Shown here one piece after another: positions 7,403-11,486 of a stretch of 11,486 nucleotides of DNA. A model generated the notes under the pieces. It was given only the letters and a program-made list of their open reading frames with translations, made no database searches and had not been told where the DNA came from. Source of the DNA: RGIG9041 sp045593905 (GTDB lineage Bacteria > Bacillota > Clostridia > Oscillospirales > QAKW01); assembly GCA_045593905.1 (NCBI GenBank), contig JAZNXL010000013.1:1-11486 (forward strand). Reading direction: 5' to 3'. Within the stretch, counting starts at the first letter, position 1; each line of letters begins with the position of its first letter. Made by a program: the position numbers and the translations under genes.

Positions 7403-7812
7403 CGTTTAGAGTCTAAATAGTCTTGCAAAATTATCTTTGCAGCGAGTGTATCGACTGTGTTTTTGCGCTTTTTACCGCGCACGTCGGTTATGTTCATATA
7501 TTGGTGCGCAACCATTGTTGTCATGCGCTCGTCATAAAGCACAATCTCGGTGTCGGGTAAAAGCTCTTGTAAAAGCTCTTTAAACTTTAGCGTGTATTCC
7601 ACTCTAAAACCCGAGCTTCCGTCCATATTTTTTGGCAGCCCCAACACGATTTTTTGCGCACCCGTGGTTTTGTAAATTTGGGCAACCTCGTTTGCAACTT
7701 TTTGCGGGTCAGAGCCTTGAACGTTGCCAACCCCCGATGCCAAAAACTCTGTTTCGTCACTTATGGCAATGCCTGTACGCCTGTTGCCGTAATCAATTCC
7801 GAGTATTCTCAT
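7399..7812 (-). CDS. yqgF: YqgF/RuvX family RNase H-fold nuclease (putative Holliday junction resolvase / pre-16S rRNA nuclease)
   Basis: A cytoplasmic nuclease of 137 aa, the usual family length. YqgF processes the 5' end of 16S rRNA in E. coli and was first predicted as a Holliday junction resolvase. The RNase H-like fold is shown by GIDYG with D7, the LGLPKNMDGS strand-turn (57-66), YDERMTT with E95 (93-99), and D121 in NTVDTLAAKIIL (118-129). D7, E95 and D121 would form the metal site. The ATG has GGAG six bases upstream and comes directly after the TAA of the glycosyltransferase gene with no gap. Its end overlaps apbE by four bases. In many Firmicutes yqgF sits near alaS instead, so its place here between a wall-polymer gene and apbE is not the common arrangement. 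Confidence 0.94.
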   Translation of the reverse strand: MRILGIDYGNRRTGIAISDETEFLASGVGNVQGSDPQKVANEVAQIYKTTGAQKIVLGLPKNMDGSSGFRVEYTLKFKELLQELLPDTEIVLYDERMTTMVAHQYMNITDVRGKKRKNTVDTLAAKIILQDYLDSKR

Positions 7813-9999
7813 TTATATCTCCGATAAAAGCGAATTTGCGATTTGTGCATTACCCTTTGCGCGCTCGTATTTGTTGTTCACAACGCTTAAAAGCTGGTTT
7901 GAGATATTATCACGGTTGTTATAGAGCGCCTCAAAGGTGTTAACAGCCGTGTCTTTGTCAAAGTTGTCAAGCGAGAGCATATATTGCTCCATATTTGTTT
8001 CGGTGCAATGCGAAAGCACCTTGGGGTCGTAGTTAATAGCCATAAACGGCAGACCGAAAATGCTCGAAAAGATAACCGCGTGCAAACGTTCAAGTATTGC
8101 AAACTCACACTGCGAAATTATCGACAGTGTTTTGTGGTGCTCGAGCTTGTTTGTTATTAACACGCTTTGTACTTTAAGCTTTTTAGAGAACTTGTAAAGC
8201 ACCTCTAAATCTTGCTTATAATGCACAGGCACAAGCAGGGGAGTGAGCGCGTACTGTTTGCAAACGTCGTCTAAAAACTTTGCAAAGTCACACAAAAACT
8301 GCTCACTTATATTGCGTGCGCGAAGGTTTACGCAAATGTAGCGTTTATTTTTTTGAAGCGGGTACTCTGTTTTAAAGTTATCTTTACTTATTGTAAATGT
8401 TTCGTCGGCGGTTACTGTGATGTTATCGTTAATAACACCCATTTTTTCAAGGTAGTCAAACGAGTTTTGGTCACGCACTGCAATGTGGTCAACAACGCTT
8501 AAAAGAGTTGCCGCTCTTTTGCGGTGGCGGTTGCGTCTGATTGGCCCTATACCGTTGCTGTAAAGCATTGTTTTGGGGCAACGCTTTATTGCGTGTTTTA
8601 AAATATGCAAATAGTACACCATCGAGCGCGACGATGTGGCGTCTTGCAGTATTGAGCCGCTGCCTAAAATAAACAGCTTTGTTTTTTTCATAAGCCGTAA
8701 TATTTTAAAAATGTTAAAGCGGTGAACGGGGGTAAGGTCGCCGTAGTTTGTTTTTGTATCGGCAGTTATAACAATGCCGCGTTTTACACCGCATTCGGTT
8801 TTAAGGTTTGAAACAAGTGCCTCGAGCGATAAATCGTCGCCAAGGTTGTGTCTGCCGTAATAGCCGCAAAGCATAATATCGTAAGGGCGCTTATCGTTTT
8901 TTGCAGCAGCGTATGCCAAAAGCGCGTCGTCTGCCATTTTGGCAACCGAGTATTTGTTTTTAACAATCTCGTAGCCGTCTTTTACAAGCTGCTCGTAGTT
9001 TTGCGGGTTGTTTAACATATCGTCTATAAGGTCGGTTATAACCTTTTGCGAAGGATAAGGGCAGTTTCTGCAGGTAAAGTTTGTTTCGATACACTGCTTT
9101 TCGGTGTCTTTTGAATAAAGCCCTATATAACCGCTGTTTCCAAGAAGTATGGTAGGTACTTTACACGCCATCGCCTCGAGTGCCGCGCGCGAAATACCAA
9201 TAAACAGGTCGGCAATATTGCAAAACCTGTAAATATCGGTCTGCGGACCGACAAGCTTTATAAAACCGTCTTTTGTAACGGCGTTTACACTGTTTGCAAG
9301 CTTTAAAAACTCGTCAAAGCGGGTGCCGTTTCCAACAATAACAATGTTGGTGTTTGGGTTTTGTTTATAAATTTGTTCAGACATTTGTAAAACGCGCAAG
9401 ACGTGGTCGCCTGCAACCTCATCAAGACGCGAAACGCAAAGAATAACCTTTGAGTCGGGCGCAATGCCAAGCTCGGCTTTAAGCTCGGGGTTTTCGCGTT
9501 TGCAGAATGTGTTTAAGTTAATACCGTTAACAGTAACCGATATTTTATCGCTCTCATAGCCATAGCTGTTGGCGGTGTATTCTTTTAAATCGTTACTAAC
9601 GGCGATTGCTCTGTTGCCCCAACGCGAAAGCTTTCTTTCAAAGAATTTGGTTGAAAAGTTAAAGTGAACCGTTGTTACAAACGGTACGTTATATTTTTTA
9701 CAAACAAGGTTTGAAACAAAGTTCGAAATACGCGTGTGTGAGTGTATAACACAAGGACTGTTGTTTTTAACATAGTCTGATATAAGTTTGTATGATTTTA
9801 AAAGACTTGTGGGGTCTTTTTTATTAAGCGGTGCAGTTACGTGCTCGATTCCGCTTTGTTTAAGCTTGTCTGCCCAAACGCCGCCAGCACTAAAAACAGT
9901 AACATTGTTACCGCGACTTTTAAGCTCAAGCGCAAGCTCGAATATGTGCGTTTCGGCGCCGCCGATATTAAGCGACATTGTTAAAAGAGCTATGTTCAT
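7813..9999 (-). CDS. fusion of GT4 glycosyltransferase and CsaB-like polysaccharide pyruvyl transferase
   Basis: A 728-aa two-enzyme protein. Residues 1-365 are a GT-B family 4 glycosyltransferase: NIALLTMSLNIGGAETH (2-18, donor/acceptor cleft), SHTR (87-90), VNGINLNTF (157-165), VSRLDE (189-194) and SRAALEAMA (270-278). Only the second glutamate (E275) of the usual EX7E motif is present. From about 373 to the end is a polysaccharide pyruvyl transferase: GYYGRHNLGDD (379-389), GSGSILQDATSSRS (446-459), NGIGPI (482-487), VRDQNSFDYL (508-517) and ERLHAVIFSSIFGLPF (637-652). CsaB puts a pyruvyl ketal on secondary wall polymers, which SLH-domain proteins bind. The inferred role is adding a sugar and pyruvylating the same polymer. 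Longer in-frame starts up to 10197 are rejected because the promoter (10037-10065) lies inside that extension. The gene opens the yqgF-apbE operon. Confidence 0.9.
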   Translation of the reverse strand: MNIALLTMSLNIGGAETHIFELALELKSRGNNVTVFSAGGVWADKLKQSGIEHVTAPLNKKDPTSLLKSYKLISDYVKNNSPCVIHSHTRISNFVSNLVCKKYNVPFVTTVHFNFSTKFFERKLSRWGNRAIAVSNDLKEYTANSYGYESDKISVTVNGINLNTFCKRENPELKAELGIAPDSKVILCVSRLDEVAGDHVLRVLQMSEQIYKQNPNTNIVIVGNGTRFDEFLKLANSVNAVTKDGFIKLVGPQTDIYRFCNIADLFIGISRAALEAMACKVPTILLGNSGYIGLYSKDTEKQCIETNFTCRNCPYPSQKVITDLIDDMLNNPQNYEQLVKDGYEIVKNKYSVAKMADDALLAYAAAKNDKRPYDIMLCGYYGRHNLGDDLSLEALVSNLKTECGVKRGIVITADTKTNYGDLTPVHRFNIFKILRLMKKTKLFILGSGSILQDATSSRSMVYYLHILKHAIKRCPKTMLYSNGIGPIRRNRHRKRAATLLSVVDHIAVRDQNSFDYLEKMGVINDNITVTADETFTISKDNFKTEYPLQKNKRYICVNLRARNISEQFLCDFAKFLDDVCKQYALTPLLVPVHYKQDLEVLYKFSKKLKVQSVLITNKLEHHKTLSIISQCEFAILERLHAVIFSSIFGLPFMAINYDPKVLSHCTETNMEQYMLSLDNFDKDTAVNTFEALYNNRDNISNQLLSVVNNKYERAKGNAQIANSLLSEI

Positions 10000-10036
10000 T
10001 ACCTTTAAAAATTCTCCGTATATTTTATCATTGTAT

Positions 10037-10065
10037 ATTATATTATATATATTTAATGCCGTCAA
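10037..10065 (-). promoter_or_regulatory. near-consensus sigma-A promoter for the glycosyltransferase-yqgF-apbE operon
   Basis: On the minus strand, TTGACG (10065-10060) and TATAAT (10042-10037) are separated by exactly 17 bases. Transcription should begin near 10030, giving a leader of about 30 bases before the ATG at 9999. The ribosome site is ambiguous: GGAG is 14 bases away and AAAGG only 2 bases away. The region also holds overlapping TATAAT-like repeats that could shift the start. Confidence 0.85.
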
Positions 10066-10097
10066 GAAAAAACCGCCTAATTTTTTAAAAATAACTA

Positions 10098-10127
10098 TTG
10101 ACATTGGCAACCGTTTGATGTTATAAT
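10098..10127 (+). promoter_or_regulatory. consensus sigma-A promoter with extended -10 for rpmG-secE-nusG
   Basis: A perfect TTGACA (10098-10103) and a perfect TATAAT (10122-10127) are spaced 18 bases apart, with TG one base before the -10 (TGTTATAAT, extended -10). Transcription should start near 10134 and leave a leader of about 80 bases. Its -35 is 32 bp from that of the divergent minus-strand promoter, so the two are back to back. Strength fits a ribosomal/translocon operon. Confidence 0.92.
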
Positions 10128-10150
10128 TCGTATTACCTGTCATAGGGGTT

Positions 10151-10170
10151 ATTTTTTTGTGCAAAAAAAT
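10151..10170 (+). repeat. AT-rich inverted repeat in the rpmG leader
   Basis: ATTTTTTT (10151-10158) and AAAAAAAT (10163-10170) are perfect complements around GTGC. Flanking bases ATAGGG (10142-10147) and CTCTAT (10172-10178 region) could extend the pairing with one G-U pair. There is no U-tract after it in the plus direction, so it is not a terminator for the rpmG promoter. Function unknown; it may shape the mRNA 5' end or be chance in AT-rich DNA. Confidence 0.4.
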
Positions 10171-10202
10171 ATCTCTATAATATAAACAGGGAGGCAAAAA
10201 AC

Positions 10203-10208
10203 AGGAGG
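10203..10208 (+). promoter_or_regulatory. strong Shine-Dalgarno of rpmG, with a second upstream copy
   Basis: AGGAGG lies 7 bases before the rpmG ATG. A near copy, GGGAGG at 10189-10194, lies 14 bases further upstream inside a similar ACAGG(G)AGG context. The upstream copy has no start codon at a suitable distance and may act only as a ribosome standby site. Confidence 0.8.
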
Positions 10209-10215
10209 TGCCGAT

Positions 10216-10365
10216 ATGCGCGTAAAAATCACATTAGCATGTACAGAGTGCAAGCAAAGAAATTACGACACAATGAAAAACAAAAAGAACGACCCGGACA
10301 GACTCGAAATGAACAAGTACTGCAGATTTTGCAAAAAGCACACACTGCATAAAGAAACCAAGTAA
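10216..10365 (+). CDS. rpmG: 50S ribosomal protein L33 (zinc-ribbon form)
   Basis: A 49-aa basic protein of the large ribosomal subunit, the typical size of bacterial L33. It begins MRVKITLACTECKQRNYDT and carries two CxxC pairs (C9/C12 and C36/C39) that would bind one zinc ion. This marks the zinc-containing (C+) form, as opposed to cysteine-free paralogs used under zinc limitation in Bacillus. ATG at 10216 has AGGAGG seven bases upstream. It is the first gene of rpmG-secE-nusG, the standard order before the L11-L1 genes, and is followed by secE after 32 bases. Confidence 0.95.
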   Translation: MRVKITLACTECKQRNYDTMKNKKNDPDRLEMNKYCRFCKKHTLHKETK

Positions 10366-10397
10366 TTTCATTACGGTTTGTTAAGGAGGAGCCAAAA

Positions 10398-10640
10398 ATG
10401 GCAGACAACGTTAAAAAAGAAAAGCGTGGCGTATTCAAAAGGGTAGTAGGCTTTTTCAAAGAAGTAAAGGTTGAAACTTTTAAAAGAATAATCTGGCCAA
10501 CACCAAAGCAAACACTTAACAACACAATCGTTGTTCTTGTTACCGTGCTTGTAGTAGGTGTGTTTGTGTGGCTTTTAGACTATTTGTTCACAAACGGCTT
10601 ACAGTTCGCGCTCAACAACTTACCCGATTTATTGGGTTAA
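10398..10640 (+). CDS. secE: preprotein translocase subunit SecE
   Basis: A small membrane subunit of the SecYEG channel that stabilises SecY; 80 aa. This is the short, single-span form found in Gram-positive bacteria, unlike the three-span E. coli protein. The N-terminal half is a basic amphipathic stretch (KKEKRGVFKRVVGFFKEVK, 6-24) leading into the conserved VETFKRIIWPTPKQT (25-39). One transmembrane helix follows at about 42-64. Start: ATG at 10398 with AAGGAGG (10383-10389). It lies between rpmG and nusG, 23 bases before the latter, which is the conserved order and makes the call safe despite the short length. Confidence 0.95.
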   Translation: MADNVKKEKRGVFKRVVGFFKEVKVETFKRIIWPTPKQTLNNTIVVLVTVLVVGVFVWLLDYLFTNGLQFALNNLPDLLG

Positions 10641-10663
10641 TTTAATTTGTCAGGAGAATAAAT

Positions 10664-11191
10664 ATGTCTGATAGTGCAAAGTGGTATGTAGTTCATACAT
10701 ACTCGGGTTACGAAAACAAAGTCGCTGCAGACCTTGAAAAAATCATCGAAAACCGTAAACTCGGCGATATGATTTTTGAAATTCGTGTTCCTACAGAAAA
10801 GGTTGTTGAAACAAACGACAAGGGTGTTGTAAAAGAATACGAGCGTAAAGTTTTTCCGAGTTATATCATAATAAAAATGATAATGACACCGGACACATGG
10901 TTTATTGTTCGTAACACTCGCGGCGTTACAGGCTTTGTAGGTGCAACCACCCAGCCAATACCGCTTACCGAACAAGAGGTAGAGCGTCTTGGTATTGAGC
11001 AGGTTGTATACACCGAGGAGTTTACAAAAGGCGACAGCGTAAAAATTATCGAAGGCGGCTTTAACGGCTGCACAGGTATTGTTGAACAAGTCTTTAGCGA
11101 TACAAAGCGCTTAAAAGTAATTGTTTCAATGTTCGGCAGGGAAACACCTGTCGAGGTGGCGTTCAATCAGGTAACGCCCGTAAAAGAGTAG
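10664..11191 (+). CDS. nusG: transcription termination/antitermination factor NusG
   Basis: Binds the clamp of RNA polymerase, where it modulates pausing and can couple transcription to translation or Rho. It is 175 aa, typical for the family. The NGN domain (about 6-103) starts KWYVVHTYSGYENKVAADL (6-24) and includes KVFPSYIIIKM (62-72) and VRNTRGVTGFVG (82-93). The KOW domain (about 121-173) starts FTKGDSVKIIEGGFNGCTG and includes MFGRETPVEV (156-165). Start: ATG at 10664 with AGGAGA (10652-10657). It lies downstream of secE and upstream of rplK, its normal place. No inserted domain and no unusual residues seen. Confidence 0.97.
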   Translation: MSDSAKWYVVHTYSGYENKVAADLEKIIENRKLGDMIFEIRVPTEKVVETNDKGVVKEYERKVFPSYIIIKMIMTPDTWFIVRNTRGVTGFVGATTQPIPLTEQEVERLGIEQVVYTEEFTKGDSVKIIEGGFNGCTGIVEQVFSDTKRLKVIVSMFGRETPVEVAFNQVTPVKE

Positions 11192-11202
11192 CAATAGGTT
11201 AG

Positions 11203-11251
11203 TATAAACTGCGGCTTTGCCGTGTTTATATAGCAATACAGGGTGTATTGC
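11203..11251 (+). other. two consecutive hairpins in the nusG-rplK intergenic leader
   Basis: Hairpin 1: TATAAAC (11203-11209) pairs with GTTTATA (11224-11230), and CGGC/GCCG (11212-11215 with 11219-11222) extends it past a small internal bulge. Hairpin 2: GCAATACA (11233-11240) pairs perfectly with TGTATTGC (11244-11251) around GGG. Neither is followed by a T-run, so they are not intrinsic terminators. They stand directly before the L1-site-like element and may be part of one leader fold or RNA-processing signals. Confidence 0.65.
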
Positions 11252-11253
11252 GA

Positions 11254-11289
11254 GTGGGAGGAGAGAATATCTTTCCGCTATTTTACCAC
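11254..11289 (+). promoter_or_regulatory. putative ribosomal protein L1 translational operator (rplK leader)
   Basis: The leader reads GTGGGAGG at 11254-11261 and TTTTACCAC at 11281-11289. An outer GUGG/CCAC stem encloses an asymmetric internal loop (GA opposite nine bases, 11277-11285) and an inner 7-bp stem (11260-11266 with 11270-11276, loop AUA). This resembles the L1 stalk of 23S rRNA, where GUGGGAGG pairs across from AAAUACCAC. In bacteria L1 represses the L11-L1 operon by binding such a mimic in the mRNA. The element ends nine bases before the rplK Shine-Dalgarno. rRNA mimicry is recalled from E. coli 23S sequence, and function here is inferred. Confidence 0.72.
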
Positions 11290-11297
11290 ATTTTTTT

Positions 11298-11305
11298 AGG
11301 AGGTG
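11298..11305 (+). promoter_or_regulatory. Shine-Dalgarno that sets the TTG start of rplK
   Basis: AGGAGGTG, a near-full anti-16S match, lies six bases before TTG at 11312. It decides for this non-ATG start, because the reading frame from TTG gives the exact L11 N-terminus and no in-frame ATG exists before residue 36. Confidence 0.9.
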
Positions 11306-11311
11306 TTCAAG

Positions 11312-11486
11312 TTGGCACAAAAAGTTACAGGTTACATCAAACTTCAAATTCCCGCAGGTAAAGCCACTCCCGCACCGCCTGTTGGTCCGGCTCTCGGTCA
11401 GCACGGTGTTAACATCATGGCATTTACTAAGGAGTTCAACGAAAGAACAAAGAACGATATCGGATACATCATCCCTGTAGTAAGCA
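11312..11486 (+). CDS. rplK: 50S ribosomal protein L11, N-terminal part (runs off the window)
   Basis: L11 forms the GTPase-associated centre with 23S rRNA and the L10-L12 stalk and is needed for RelA-type stringent sensing. The first 58 residues are visible, of about 140. After the TTG-coded Met they read AQKVTGYIKLQIPAGKATPA and then PPVGPALGQHGVNIMAFTKE, the highly conserved L11 N-domain with the proline-rich PAPPVGPALGQ loop. The start is TTG rather than ATG, supported by AGGAGGTG six bases upstream. It follows nusG after 120 bases of structured leader, in the order expected for the L11-L1 operon. The gene continues past base 11486. Confidence 0.96.
   Translation, partial: MAQKVTGYIKLQIPAGKATPAPPVGPALGQHGVNIMAFTKEFNERTKNDIGYIIPVVS

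Noticed and set aside
10154..10181. Possible second rpmG promoter with TATAAT at 10176-10181
   Set aside because: The only upstream hexamers at suitable spacing are T-runs with poor agreement to TTGACA. The promoter at 10098-10127 is far stronger.
10000..10197. In-frame extension of the glycosyltransferase by 66 residues
   Set aside because: A near-consensus promoter (10037-10065) for the gene lies within it, the extension resembles no known domain, and the GT4 fold starts canonically at the ATG at 9999.
10637..11089. 150-aa open frame on the minus strand across nusG
   Set aside because: Antisense shadow of a secure, highly conserved nusG; cysteine- and tyrosine-rich composition typical of such shadows.

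Overview
The window looks like a chromosomal segment from a low-GC, Gram-positive-type bacterium, most likely an anaerobic clostridial Firmicute. Three things point that way. The gene order rpmG-secE-nusG-rplK is canonical. Shine-Dalgarno sites are strong and purine-rich (AGGAGG). The envelope genes are of Firmicute type: a CsaB-like pyruvyl transferase, an ApbE lipoprotein and a secreted metallophosphatase. Taxonomy is inferred from these features only. The standard genetic code is used. I see no mobile element, CRISPR array, tRNA or rRNA. Most of the window is housekeeping DNA, and the unusual parts are architectural.

Layout. (1) 51-3799, plus strand: a tight operon of gltX (glutamyl-tRNA synthetase), glnS (glutaminyl-tRNA synthetase) and a low-molecular-weight protein tyrosine phosphatase. 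It ends in a strong hairpin terminator shared with the convergent gene. (2) 3811-6390, minus strand: a secreted protein with two tandem metallophosphatase-like halves; the second half has lost its metal ligands. (3) 6431-9999, minus strand: a very tightly packed three-gene operon. It holds a fused glycosyltransferase/polysaccharide pyruvyl transferase, yqgF (ruvX) and an ApbE-type flavin transferase lipoprotein. It starts from a near-consensus promoter and ends in a hairpin just before the metallophosphatase gene. (4) 10098-11486, plus strand: the start of the transcription/translation cluster rpmG (L33), secE, nusG and a partial rplK (L11). It is driven by a near-perfect promoter divergent from that of region 3. 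A structured leader before rplK resembles the L1-binding site of 23S rRNA.

How the genes work together. The two synthetases should charge tRNA-Glu and tRNA-Gln directly, which would make the usual Firmicute transamidation route to Gln-tRNA unnecessary for tRNA-Gln. The minus-strand operon mixes wall-polymer assembly (glycosyl transfer plus pyruvyl ketal addition), rRNA/DNA processing (YqgF) and extracytoplasmic flavinylation (ApbE). Together with the secreted metallophosphatase, most of its products act at or outside the membrane. The rpmG-secE-nusG-rplK cluster supplies a ribosomal protein, the translocon subunit SecE, the transcription factor NusG and ribosomal protein L11.

No wholly new multi-gene system is evident. 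The best candidates for something undescribed are the duplicated, half-dead metallophosphatase and the glycosyltransferase-pyruvyl transferase fusion.
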